A stretch of 64,000 nucleotides of DNA from Armatimonadota bacterium (GTDB taxonomy: Bacteria > Armatimonadota > Fimbriimonadia > Fimbriimonadales > Fimbriimonadaceae). Numbering within the stretch: the stretch's first letter is position 1; each line of letters opens with the position of its first letter. A program made the position numbers and the translations under genes. The notes under the pieces were generated by a model. The model did not search any database. It was given only the letters and a program-made list of their open reading frames with translations, and was not told where the DNA came from. This document shows, piece by piece, positions 52,531-60,694 of the stretch. The DNA is taken from the NCBI GenBank assembly GCA_016223145.1, contig JACRPN010000011.1, positions 186,001 to 250,000 of the forward strand, given 5' to 3'.

Positions 52531-52866
52531 TCAGCGCTTGCGCGCGATCAGTTCATATGCGGTCTTCAGGATCTGCTCGACCTCGTCCCAATGCACCGGC
52601 ACATCCAGATACACCCCGATCCAGCCTCTGGGCCCAACGTAGGGCGGCCGGAAGAAGCGTTCCGGCTCGCTCGCAACAAGCATCTCCTGAACCCCCTCCG
52701 GCGCGGCGCAAACGAACGCGACGCGGTCGCTGTGATGGTGGTCCCAGAGCATCGCAAAAGAGCGCTTTTTGACGAACCAAGTTGGCTCGCCATGGCTCAT
52801 TCGCTCCTCGACGAAGGGCAGCGAACGGCAGATTTCGCGGAGCTTGGGTGGCGGAACTCGTTCCAT
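52531..52866 (-). CDS. MmcQ/YjbR family protein
   Basis: 111 residues. CyaY-like fold: LREICRSLPFVEERMSHGEP, TWFVKKRSFAMLWDHHHSDR, VAFVCAAPEGVQEMLVASEP, then GPRGWIGVYLDVPVHWDEVE and a helix. Members may bind DNA, but the role is unproved. The frame upstream of ATG 52866 runs through ECRMPNAV-type repeat codons, so I do not extend it. It marks the last clearly core-like gene before the island. Confidence 0.85.
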   Translation of the reverse strand: MERVPPPKLREICRSLPFVEERMSHGEPTWFVKKRSFAMLWDHHHSDRVAFVCAAPEGVQEMLVASEPERFFRPPYVGPRGWIGVYLDVPVHWDEVEQILKTAYELIARKR

Positions 52867-53323
52867 GATGGCTGGGTGAAACGGGCAAGGCCTGGTGGAT
52901 GCGGATTCCTGGTCCGGTACCGCATTCGGCATCCGACATTCGACATCAAAGGGAACCAAGAGTGGCTGCCCGTCTTGGATGCAATTCGAACTTCTGTTAG
53001 CTCGTGAGGTACGCAAACCCACATATAGTCGCTGAGCAGGAAATGACCCGCGGCCCCGAGCTCCGCAGTTTCGCCGATGGTTGACCAGGAGGCTCACGGA
53101 ATCAAAAGGGGATGCCCTTGTGGGTACCTATTGGGACCTTAGGGCACCAGGTGAGGCCTGGATAAGGGTCTACTAGATACATTTAGCACCAGACGGTGAT
53201 TCGCGCTAGTGAGCCTCGAGGAGTCGCGCGCTCGGCTCAGGCCAGGTAACTTTGGGCCAAATCTGAACGGGACATCGTAGCCGATTCAGTAAACTGACCC
53301 GAATTCGAAGAGGTACGACGCGG
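52867..53323. other. 457-bp intergenic region at the left edge of the island
   Basis: No gene supported. A short CATTCGGCATCCGACATTCG repeat lies at 52922-52941. Composition becomes more AT-rich rightward. GAAGAGGT before the ATG at 53324 is a plausible ribosome site. I see no tRNA and no attachment-site duplication. Confidence 0.5.
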
Positions 53324-54790
53324 ATGCCCGAGATAGACCCCACAACATTCGAGAACCTCTTTTCCAGGTGCCTCTTTTGCGACGAGGTTCGGGAAGAGCC
53401 GTATCAGGACGGCGTCCGGGAATGTCCAAACCCTAAGTGTCCGTCGGCCGAACTCATTCCACCGGCAGAACGCCCGTATTACGTCAGCCTTGTGCCCGAC
53501 TTTTCCGGAAGCAACGTGGCGAAGACCGCCCGCCAAGAGCAGTTTGAAGTCGAAAACGGTCCCGCACCACGGCTCAATGGGAATAGACCGTCCTTCGAAC
53601 ACATGCCTCCAACTGATGGCAAGTACGGCGTGGCCGACCTCTTCTCGTTGGAGAAGGTGCTGTCGCCTGAACGCACACTAAGTCGAGGCGAGCATTTCGG
53701 GTGGGCATTCCAGTACCCCTATAAGCAAGATCTACTATCTATGAAGTACGGGCTTCGATGCGGCAATAGCGACCTGATAACAGGAGAGGACTTGTACGGT
53801 TTTCAAGCCGACGTCCTAGATCTTAGCGGCTATGCCTATTCTCTCAGCCTGAAGGACCTTAGATCATGGGCAATAATCAACGTCGCTCTGGAACGCGGAT
53901 TCAAGCATCTAGCGCTTTGGACGGCTGGCAACGCAGGCTATAGTCTGGCAAGGCTTGCTTACGTGGTGAACCGCCGCCTTCCAGAGAGTGAGCGAATTCA
54001 AGTGTACTGCATTGTGGAAGCTGGATTAGAGAAGTCCATCCGGTTAGAGTTGAGAAGATGGCAAGCAGAGGTTGTTAAGGACGTTAGGATCAATTCTAGT
54101 AGTGCACCAATACTGTCAAACAAGGATGTTTGGACTCTGATCGAGAAGAACACTGGGAAGGCTATACCTGAGAGAGAGCGGTGGCATGTCACTGACGGGT
54201 GGGACGGTGTCGGCATTATGATGTACTACCTATTAGCTCTGCAAGTACTCAAGCGCGAGTCCGCGACATCTGACACATACGATGCCGTCATCGTTCCAGT
54301 TGGAAGCGGTGACTTGTTTGCGGGCTTCTTGCTTGCGCTTCGCGACGCTTACACTGAGAAAGCCCCAAAACTGATCGCGGCTGTCCCTCCTGCGGGCGAG
54401 AACATTTTTACGACCTTGAGGGCGCGAAGAAGGTCTGGTGGTTCAACGGCTGCCGGAAAGCTCCAAGGAACCTACTCGCCTCTGGCAAAGGCGCTCCTTC
54501 ACCTAAAGGACCGGAATCGCTTCCAAGTGGAGGAGGTGGACGACATCAACCATAGGAAGGGCGCGCAGCTCGTATTGAATCGTAAGCCATATCCCTTATT
54601 GCCGGCCGAGCCGTCAGCCTTGCTTGCATTTGGGGCACTCTGTCAATTCGGTGATTCCCTGCAACGCTCGAGAAGCCGGTTTAATTCCTGGTCATTGGAC
54701 TCTCGAGTCTTGGTAGTCAGTTCCGGGTGCGGTGTTACGCCATTGGGTGAACAGAAGTGGCTCGAAGCTTGTTGGAATGATACGATCTGA
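53324..54790 (+). CDS. PLP-dependent threonine synthase/cysteine synthase-like enzyme with zinc ribbon
   Basis: 488 residues. N-terminal zinc ribbon: Cys16 and Cys19 (CLFC) and Cys34 and Cys39 (CPNPKC). Fold type II PLP enzyme: candidate Schiff-base Lys177 in LSLKDLRSWAII, substrate or phosphate loop WTAGNAGYSLARLA (200-213), glycine loop VIVPVGSGDLFAGF (321-334), and an EPSALLAFGA helix and SSGCGV at the end, as in threonine synthase and cysteine synthase. The middle (residues 40-165) is longer than usual. Substrate unknown; in a peptide pathway it could make a beta-substituted alanine. It stands alone on its strand ahead of the divergent region, with lower GC than the core. Confidence 0.75.
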   Translation: MPEIDPTTFENLFSRCLFCDEVREEPYQDGVRECPNPKCPSAELIPPAERPYYVSLVPDFSGSNVAKTARQEQFEVENGPAPRLNGNRPSFEHMPPTDGKYGVADLFSLEKVLSPERTLSRGEHFGWAFQYPYKQDLLSMKYGLRCGNSDLITGEDLYGFQADVLDLSGYAYSLSLKDLRSWAIINVALERGFKHLALWTAGNAGYSLARLAYVVNRRLPESERIQVYCIVEAGLEKSIRLELRRWQAEVVKDVRINSSSAPILSNKDVWTLIEKNTGKAIPERERWHVTDGWDGVGIMMYYLLALQVLKRESATSDTYDAVIVPVGSGDLFAGFLLALRDAYTEKAPKLIAAVPPAGENIFTTLRARRRSGGSTAAGKLQGTYSPLAKALLHLKDRNRFQVEEVDDINHRKGAQLVLNRKPYPLLPAEPSALLAFGALCQFGDSLQRSRSRFNSWSLDSRVLVVSSGCGVTPLGEQKWLEACWNDTI

Positions 54791-54807
54791 AGATGAACGC
54801 CTATCGG

Positions 54808-55725
54808 TTATATGTTGTGGATCCCATAAAGCCGCTCCCCTTTTGCCGAGAGTTCGTCCAAGAAAGCCATTATGTCTACTAGAGAGGTCTCTGGAAGCTT
54901 CAATCTGATGTACGGTGAATCTTGAAGCTCTTCGTCGGAAAACTCCACGATGTTCATGAGCTCCGCCCCTGCCAGGCAAAAGCCAGTTGTGTTTGGGGGA
55001 TGCGTTCGATTGAATACGACAACGCTGGGGACGCAATAGGCCGAATCCGCTACATACACTTGAAGTGCTCCTTGCGCCGAATGTTCCTGGATACGAAGGG
55101 CTGCCTTCCGCGGGATGAGCGGATCTCCGGCGGGATTGCCAAAGGTCGCACCAATAGCGAGGTTGAACACGGATTCCAACCACGCCTGTGCAGCCTTGTT
55201 GCTGGGCACGGCAACCATTAGATTCCAAGTTAGTGGATGATTCGAAGCGCCCTGCTCGAAGAGGCCAAGTCGCTTCATCAAGACTGGCGTGAGCGGATTT
55301 GAGCGAACCGACCTTGGTGAGGTCTCACCGGCTCGAAGAGTTATCAGGGCGTCCACGCTCCGTTCCGCTAAGGCGGCGAGCCGCCTCTTCAATCCCTCCT
55401 TTCGACCCCGCAACTTTGGTCGACGACCATCAATGGCAATATCAACTTCCTGCTCCCAGACGATTCGGTCAGGCTCCGCAATGCCCTCTAGCTTCTGGCT
55501 GAGGAGTGCTCTCAAAGCGACTTGAAGGCTTGAGTCACAAGGGCGCTGACCGCTGAAAACGAGGGAAAGGTAAGCGGCGGCGCTTCGCGCCGATCTGAAC
55601 CCATGCCGTTTGCCGACTGCTGGCTCCCATTGAAACAACGCTGTCCCAAGTTCCGCAAGGCTACGATATGCCGGTACGCCGCTTGGCTTTGGCTTGCGAA
55701 GGAACACCCATGAGAGATCGTTCAT
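54808..55725 (-). CDS. Unknown protein with possible N-terminal HTH, candidate regulator
   Basis: 305 residues, no signal or membrane segment. Residues 42-78 (RSARSAAAYLSLVFSGQRPC, DSSLQVALRALLSQKLE) look like an XRE-type helix-turn-helix with the phrase LSxxFSGxRP. The remainder (NLMVAVPSNKAAQAWLESVF, GALQVYVADSAYCVPSVVVF) is alpha/beta and unknown. TTTACT lies 6 nt before the ATG. It is divergent from the operon at 56174, sharing a region with inverted and direct repeats; hence a regulator is likely, but this is inference. Confidence 0.55.
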   Translation of the reverse strand: MNDLSWVFLRKPKPSGVPAYRSLAELGTALFQWEPAVGKRHGFRSARSAAAYLSLVFSGQRPCDSSLQVALRALLSQKLEGIAEPDRIVWEQEVDIAIDGRRPKLRGRKEGLKRRLAALAERSVDALITLRAGETSPRSVRSNPLTPVLMKRLGLFEQGASNHPLTWNLMVAVPSNKAAQAWLESVFNLAIGATFGNPAGDPLIPRKAALRIQEHSAQGALQVYVADSAYCVPSVVVFNRTHPPNTTGFCLAGAELMNIVEFSDEELQDSPYIRLKLPETSLVDIMAFLDELSAKGERLYGIHNI

Positions 55726-55979
55726 GATATCAGTAAATACGATTGCACATGCTGAAGTGAATCAGATCAACGCTCCGGTGTGTCAGATCCAGCTCTAATG
55801 ACTTGCATCTGCAATCATATAGAACGATAGCACGATCTTCATGAACTTGTTGAAAGTCCCTGAACATTCTTCCAGTTCTTGGGTTAGAATACATTAGGGA
55901 TAGCTTTGCCATGAACGGTAAAGGCCGGAGCGAAGTGAAGTCGCAACCGGCCCTTGGGTCATCTTCCGAGCGATGCAGC

Positions 55980-56059
55980 CCGGGATCGTCCAAGTTCAAT
56001 TCTACCTGAACGGCATGAGCTGTCAAGTACAAAACTGACAGTCGCCGGGATCGTCCAAG
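55980..56059. promoter_or_regulatory. Candidate operator region between divergent genes
   Basis: In the 448-bp gap between 55725 and 56174: a 15-bp direct repeat CCGGGATCGTCCAAG at 55980-55994 and 56045-56059, and between them an inverted repeat CTGTCA (56020-56025) / TGACAG (56036-56041) with a 10-bp AT-rich centre. The layout fits a binding site for a dimeric regulator. The rest of the gap is moderately AT-rich and holds no gene that I can support. Confidence 0.5.
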
Positions 56060-56173
56060 CCCTCGCCGAGTGTCACGACATAGCTGCCAGGAGGTGTGCC
56101 TCTGTGATGGGATGACGACCGATTCGGGGCAACCCTCCTCCTGACCTTCCCCATCTGGGTAGGAGGATTCGGA

Positions 56174-56392
56174 ATGAGGCTGAATCTCGCGGCAAGAGCC
56201 GCACGAGATGTGTGGGTGGAGAACCATGATCCTGCCACCTCCATCAAGATTCTCGATTCGGTGAAGCTGCCGGACCGATCTCAAGGTGAAAGGACGGCCC
56301 AGCCGTTTCTGTCGATTGTCGACGTGTATGCTTGGGCGCAAGTCGGACCCACCGGCCAGGTGCAAGAGGATGTGGGAGCTAGCGGGCCATGA
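56174..56392 (+). CDS. 72-residue protein leading the ligase/dipeptidase operon
   Basis: 72 residues, first gene of the operon. AGGAGG lies 8 nt before the ATG, one of the best ribosome sites here. Its stop overlaps the next start by 4 bp (ATGA). The sequence MRLNLAARAARDVWVENHDP is followed by an acidic, hydrophobic middle (KILDSVKLPDRSQGERTAQP, FLSIVDVYAWAQVG) and a small-residue tail ending QEDVGASGP. No signal, no Cys. Options: precursor peptide acted on by the downstream ligase and peptidases, a small acidic subunit, or a regulator. Not recognised. Confidence 0.55.
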   Translation: MRLNLAARAARDVWVENHDPATSIKILDSVKLPDRSQGERTAQPFLSIVDVYAWAQVGPTGQVQEDVGASGP

Positions 56393-57330
56393 AGTGCCTC
56401 TCAAGATCCGTGGCCCTAGCTCTCCCGTTCGAACCAAGTGACCGAGAAAGGACCGCTCAGCAGATTGGCTTGGCGCGACTGGGTCGAAGTGCTGTGGAAG
56501 TTCGGATCGGCGTAGGTGTATGCGACCGAATCCCCGCGCGCGTTTGCGCCTACGCCGAGGCCGTCGCAGCGGTGGTACCCGATCTCAAGACGCTGGTGGG
56601 GACGACACGACCATCGTATTACGTATTCGGCTCTTCTCCGAAATCCGCTGTCTTCGACACCGTATCTACCTTCCTCAGCCTTGCTGCTCTATCCGCTGCA
56701 CTGCGACGTTGCGGCATTGCTGACCCAATTGTGATCGAACTTGCCAAGCCCCAGAGGGAAGTTCCCGACTCTGTTTGCCCTGCGCTTCCATTGGAACTTG
56801 CGCAGTGGCACCAGGCGCGCGCCCGAGAACATGAGGATGCGGCGAGGAGCGACCTCGACTACTCACATGAACACGCTGCTCCGTCAATGTTCGGTGATCT
56901 CGCAGATTGTGAATGTCCGGGGCTAACTGTTACTGTTGGCGGTGCAACGGAGGGCCGTTTCTGGGCGCACAGGATGGCCATCAGGAACACCGTACGGAAA
57001 GCTGGTGGCAACCTCGTTCCCGCCGTGGGCCTCATCATCCGTGCCCTTCGAATCCCGTGGTACCAGCCAACATCTCGAGAACCGGGAATCGAAGCGGTCG
57101 CAGACCCGGAATTCGCAGTTCGCCAGCTTGCCGAGGCTGCAAATCCAAACAGCATGGGGAATCTTGGTTTGAAACGCGAGGCAAATCTCCTGCCCCGGGC
57201 CCTGAAGCACGATGGCATGGCGCACTTGCTCCCGGGTGTGAGGACTTCTGAAGCCGCTTTGGAGATGTTACGAGATCTGCGGATCACCTTGGGCCCGAGA
57301 CTCGCATCGGCCGTTGGAGAACTTTCATGA
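56389..57330 (+). CDS. Unknown 313-residue protein of the island operon
   Basis: 313 residues, overlapping its neighbours by 4 bp on each side (ATGA at 56389 and at 57327). No signal peptide. Residues 60-117 (VPDLKTLVGTTRPSYYVFGS, TVSTFLSLAALSAALRRCGI) suggest an alpha/beta start. The layout of residues 184-250 (GGATEGRFWAHRMAIRNTVR, then LVPAVGLIIRALRIPW, then GIEAVADPEFAVRQLAEAAN) weakly recalls Tyr/Trp-type class I synthetases, where a binding helix precedes a KMSKS region and a D-x-P phrase. HIGH and KMSKS are not evident, so this is only a hypothesis for structure prediction. Coupled genes show that it acts with the ligase and peptidases. Confidence 0.6.
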   Translation: MKCLSRSVALALPFEPSDRERTAQQIGLARLGRSAVEVRIGVGVCDRIPARVCAYAEAVAAVVPDLKTLVGTTRPSYYVFGSSPKSAVFDTVSTFLSLAALSAALRRCGIADPIVIELAKPQREVPDSVCPALPLELAQWHQARAREHEDAARSDLDYSHEHAAPSMFGDLADCECPGLTVTVGGATEGRFWAHRMAIRNTVRKAGGNLVPAVGLIIRALRIPWYQPTSREPGIEAVADPEFAVRQLAEAANPNSMGNLGLKREANLLPRALKHDGMAHLLPGVRTSEAALEMLRDLRITLGPRLASAVGELS

Positions 57331-58307
57331 ATAGAGCTTTGGTCGTTAGGGGTTCGCTTACGGACGAAAACAGGTACGGCGTCGCATCGGGAGCACGCGT
57401 TGCTGATGCACTCCGGCGGCAGGGTTGGCGCATCACAGTGGCACACGCGGGAGAGCGGCGACGAATCATTAGCCTATTAGGGAGCAGTCCCCCCGATGTT
57501 GTCGTGCCGATCGGTTTCGGCCCTCCGTGCGAGGATGGCCACATCTTTGCCGTGTCCCGCATGTTCGGAGTTCCGTGCGCTGGTCCAACACCAGGCGCTG
57601 GGAGCATCATGCAAGACAAGGCGGCTCTTGGGTTGGTCGTGAAGGGCTTGTTTTCTCAAGCGTCGCTTGTGAGGGCACCGACGAGCGTGGCCCTAAACAA
57701 GACGCTTCCGATCGACGAGATGGAGCGCTCGGTCGACTCCCTCCGAACTCCGCTCGTAGTTAAGCCTGCGTTTGGCGGGTCCAGCGAGGGCCTTGTCGTG
57801 GCTGACACGCACGCAATTGCGATAAGGGCTGCGACAGCACAACTTCCAAAGGAAGGGAAGGTTCTGGTCCAAGAGCTTGAGGATTCTGAGTCGGAGATCA
57901 GCTGCACGGTTCTCGATGATCTCGAAGGCCCGCTGTTTCTACCGATCGTCGAACTGGTACGAGGGAGCGCCAAGGTAATGGGGATCGAGGAAAAGTTTGG
58001 CTCAACCGCAACTGGCCGACACGTCGTCCCGGCACGCCTGACTCCCGAGTTGCATGATCGTGTGCGGCATGCAGTACTTCGCCTTCACGACGCTATCGGC
58101 GCAGTTGGGCTGACCCGTACCGACATCATCATCACCAAGCGCGGTGAGGTCGTGATCCTTGAGATCAACGGAATACCAGGGCTCTTGGAGACATCGATTG
58201 CATGTGATGCTTCTCTGGCTGCCGGCATTTCATTTGACGAACTCTGTGTTCGCTATGCCAGCACAGCCTTTCTTGACCGTCCTGAGCCGCGAGTTTGGGG
58301 GATCTGA
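57327..58307 (+). CDS. D-alanine--D-alanine ligase-family ATP-grasp enzyme
   Basis: 326 residues, close to Ddl length. ATP-grasp signatures: MQDKAALGLVVK (Lys98), VVKPAFGGSSEGLVVAD (Lys146 and the Gly-Ser-Ser loop), VLVQELEDSESEISC (Glu pair), RTDIIITKRGEVVILEINGI with the metal-binding Glu and Asn near 279-281, and PGLLETSIACDASLAAGISF, the Ddl C-terminal motif. The usual threonine and Pro in that motif are altered, so the second substrate may not be D-Ala. Housekeeping Ddl normally sits in a mur cluster, not here. It would ligate a D-amino or hydroxy acid, or act on a peptide. Overlaps both neighbours. Confidence 0.88.
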   Translation: MNRALVVRGSLTDENRYGVASGARVADALRRQGWRITVAHAGERRRIISLLGSSPPDVVVPIGFGPPCEDGHIFAVSRMFGVPCAGPTPGAGSIMQDKAALGLVVKGLFSQASLVRAPTSVALNKTLPIDEMERSVDSLRTPLVVKPAFGGSSEGLVVADTHAIAIRAATAQLPKEGKVLVQELEDSESEISCTVLDDLEGPLFLPIVELVRGSAKVMGIEEKFGSTATGRHVVPARLTPELHDRVRHAVLRLHDAIGAVGLTRTDIIITKRGEVVILEINGIPGLLETSIACDASLAAGISFDELCVRYASTAFLDRPEPRVWGI

Positions 58308-59038
58308 TGAGGCCGTTGCAGCCCATCCCGGAGATCGACGACACTGCCATGAATGATGTCGTGATCGACGAGCAAGGAGAGCGCCTGGTCCCAGTTGTTG
58401 ACTGTCAACGTATCTGGACGCTTCCCGCCTATCACCTTCAGGGATACTCCTCCGCGCCTCCTGAGGTCATGTTGCGAGAAGGGGCGCGAAACGCTCTGGC
58501 CGGAGCTACGAAGAAGCTCCCTGATGGGATCGGCTTCCTGGTGTGGGACGGCCTTCGCAATCTAGCAACTCAGCAGGAGATTGCACTGAGATTCGAAGGG
58601 TCAGAAGTCATGTTGTCCATACCACATGGCGAGCGAGCCAGCGTGCTGAACCAATACGTGTCACCTGTTCCAGTTTCGGAAGACGAGTTCTTCTTGAGTC
58701 CACCACCACACACGACAGGTGGAGCGGTGGACCTAACGCTCTGTGATGAAAAGGGAGTGCCGCTGGATATGGGTGCGGACTTCGATGAGTTTGGGACAGT
58801 CTCATGGCTGTGTCACTACGAAGACGTGGACAACGTCTCAGACGAAAACGGCCGATACAGGCAAAGTATGCGGCGACTGCTGTACTGGACAATGGTTGAA
58901 GCCGGATTTGCGCCATATCCGTGGGAGTATTGGCACTATGAATTTGGAACGCAGCGTGCAGCAGCATTTCACGGAAAAGGAGTTGCAGATTATGGTCCGG
59001 CTGTCGCATTCCAACGCTTTTCGGGTGCACTTCGATGA
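58307..59038 (+). CDS. D-Ala-D-Ala dipeptidase (VanX/DdpX family)
   Basis: 243 residues. Zinc dipeptidase of the M15D type: His135 and Asp142 in PPPHTTGGAVDLTL, catalytic Glu207 and zinc ligand His210 in WEYWHYEFG. LDMGADFDEFG near residue 153 is the VanX phrase that follows the zinc site. The enzyme hydrolyses D-Ala-D-Ala and relatives, in the cytoplasm as there is no signal. Its start overlaps the ligase stop (TGATG). Next to a Ddl-like ligase this is a VanA-VanX type combination without VanH. Confidence 0.93.
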   Translation: MRPLQPIPEIDDTAMNDVVIDEQGERLVPVVDCQRIWTLPAYHLQGYSSAPPEVMLREGARNALAGATKKLPDGIGFLVWDGLRNLATQQEIALRFEGSEVMLSIPHGERASVLNQYVSPVPVSEDEFFLSPPPHTTGGAVDLTLCDEKGVPLDMGADFDEFGTVSWLCHYEDVDNVSDENGRYRQSMRRLLYWTMVEAGFAPYPWEYWHYEFGTQRAAAFHGKGVADYGPAVAFQRFSGALR

Positions 59039-59928
59039 GGCTCTCTCCGCAAGATCGTGTCGCGGTCGTGGCGCCAGCATCCCAGTTGCGGGGAGCTGAT
59101 CACGATCTCCTCGAACAGGCTGTTTCGTTGCTCAAAAGCTGGGACTTGATCGTCGACGTTCGAGTTGAGGCCTCGAATCATATGTATCTTGCAGGCCCCG
59201 ATGCAATGCGCGCAAAACACCTTCACAATGCTCTAGTTGATGTGGATACAAAGGCGATCTTCTGTACGAGGGGTGGCTATGGCAGTTCGAGGCTCCTCCG
59301 GCATCTGGACTCAACCCTTCACCCCACACCCAAGATCCTGGTCGGCTTCAGCGATATTACTGCGTTGCACTTGGCGGTCGCCACTTTGTGGCCCCACATC
59401 GACCTGATACACGGGCCAAACGTCGCGACAAAACAACTCCTCGACGATAGTTCTGACGCAAAACGCAACAGACAAGCATTGCATTACGCACTATTCGCCG
59501 AACCTTACGAGATCGAGGAGAAAGTGGAGTTCCTTCGTGGTGGGGACGCTTCCGGCCCCTTGGTCGGGGGATGTCTTTCGCTCCTATCATCACTAATGGG
59601 TACTGAGTTCTCAGTGAAAACTGCCGAATCGATCCTCTTCGTCGAAGACGTGGGTGAACTGCCTTTCAGAATTGACCGTATGCTGACTCAACTCAGAAAT
59701 TCAGGTGTCATGGACGGCATGAAAGGGATGGTGTTTGGAGAAATGAGAAAGTGCGCCGATCCTTACAACGACGTGCGCGATGTCATTCTCGATGCCCTGT
59801 CAGGGACATCATTTCCGATTGGTTTTGGGCTGAGAAGTGGGCACGGCTACACCAACATCGCTCTGCGACTGGGATGCAGAGCCCGGCTAGATAGCCGCAT
59901 GCATGCGTTTGTCTTGAACGGAGATTGA
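59035..59928 (+). CDS. S66 peptidase, LD-carboxypeptidase/MccF family
   Basis: 297 residues. Ser-Glu-His triad of the S66 family: Ser106 in LVGFSDITALHLA, Glu204 in ILFVEDVGELPFRID, His270 in GLRSGHGYTN. Family members remove D-Ala from the tetrapeptide (LdcA) or cleave toxic acyl-sulfamoyl peptides in self-immunity (MccF). GGCLSLLSSLMGTEF and a loop around residues 125-165 would decide which. No signal peptide, so a cytoplasmic recycling or immunity role. Its ATG overlaps the dipeptidase stop by 4 bp; last gene of the operon. Confidence 0.93.
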   Translation: MRLSPQDRVAVVAPASQLRGADHDLLEQAVSLLKSWDLIVDVRVEASNHMYLAGPDAMRAKHLHNALVDVDTKAIFCTRGGYGSSRLLRHLDSTLHPTPKILVGFSDITALHLAVATLWPHIDLIHGPNVATKQLLDDSSDAKRNRQALHYALFAEPYEIEEKVEFLRGGDASGPLVGGCLSLLSSLMGTEFSVKTAESILFVEDVGELPFRIDRMLTQLRNSGVMDGMKGMVFGEMRKCADPYNDVRDVILDALSGTSFPIGFGLRSGHGYTNIALRLGCRARLDSRMHAFVLNGD

Positions 59929-60083
59929 CAATTCCTTGGAAGGCAGCCTTGGCAATCCTGTATACGTTCCGCAATAGGGCGTTGCGCTTGCGCTACGTCT
60001 CTTGCCTGCCCGTAGCTTTGACCTAACCTCTGAGTCGAATGGCCGGTCTCGTGCCGGCTCTTCGCACCTCGGAGGTGAAAGAC

Positions 60084-60683
60084 ATGCCCCTGTTCGACTG
60101 GCCTATACGGCCAGAGCTCGTCTCTCCCAAAGTCATGGCCGACCCCAAGCCACCAGGTGGTCCCGACCCACCTCGACGTAGAATGCCCTTCCAGATCGAG
60201 CCGGGCTACTGCGAGGACGGCAAAGTTTGGCTGTATGGAAATGCTCGACTCCTGCAGGGCCAGCTAGCCTTCGTCGCAGGTGCTGCGGGTCCCAACCATC
60301 ACTCGGCAGCGCAGTTGGACGCAATCGAAGCCGAAGCCGAGCGCTACGTCCTGGGTGGCAAGATCCTTGTCTGTGGCGTTCAAAGCCTTGCTCACCAGCG
60401 GGCGGCAGTTGTTCCACTCAGGTGGGGATCACCCAGGATCCTCGTTCTATCGGGCGGGTTCAAGTACCACTTCGGCAGAAATCTTGATCAAGAACCCTTC
60501 AGGGCTGCGAGGCTCTGGCGCTACAGGTGGGATCCTCAGACGGATCTCGCGATCTCTCGGCGGGCACCAGACAAGCTACCCACCTATGCGACATGCAACC
60601 CCGCAGTCGACAGGATGATCTCCCTGATCGTGGGGCACCAGTGGCCTGGACTCCTTTTTGAACCGCCGATGAGCCGGGTCTGA
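60084..60683 (+). CDS. DprA/SLOG-like nucleotide-binding protein
   Basis: 199 residues from ATG 60084, with GGAGGTG 6 nt upstream. The body follows the DprA/Smf Rossmann order: LAFVAGAAGPNHHSAAQLDA (VGsR-like strand and helix, near 61), GGKILVCGVQSLAHQRAAVV (SGgA.GiD..AH-like, near 91), SPRILVLSGGFKYHF (aVL..G, near 116), and CNPAVDRMISLIVG near the end. The final WH domain of true DprA is missing, as in SLOG proteins of nucleotide-signalling defence systems. The N-terminal 45 residues are Pro-rich. A defence role is suggested by the convergent ATPase, not shown. Confidence 0.6.
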   Translation: MPLFDWPIRPELVSPKVMADPKPPGGPDPPRRRMPFQIEPGYCEDGKVWLYGNARLLQGQLAFVAGAAGPNHHSAAQLDAIEAEAERYVLGGKILVCGVQSLAHQRAAVVPLRWGSPRILVLSGGFKYHFGRNLDQEPFRAARLWRYRWDPQTDLAISRRAPDKLPTYATCNPAVDRMISLIVGHQWPGLLFEPPMSRV

Positions 60684-60694
60684 AGCTCACACCA

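Noticed and set aside
55730-56437. 235-codon minus-strand frame across the divergent intergenic region
   Set aside because: No ribosome site, no domain, runs antisense over the 72-residue gene with its strong ribosome site.
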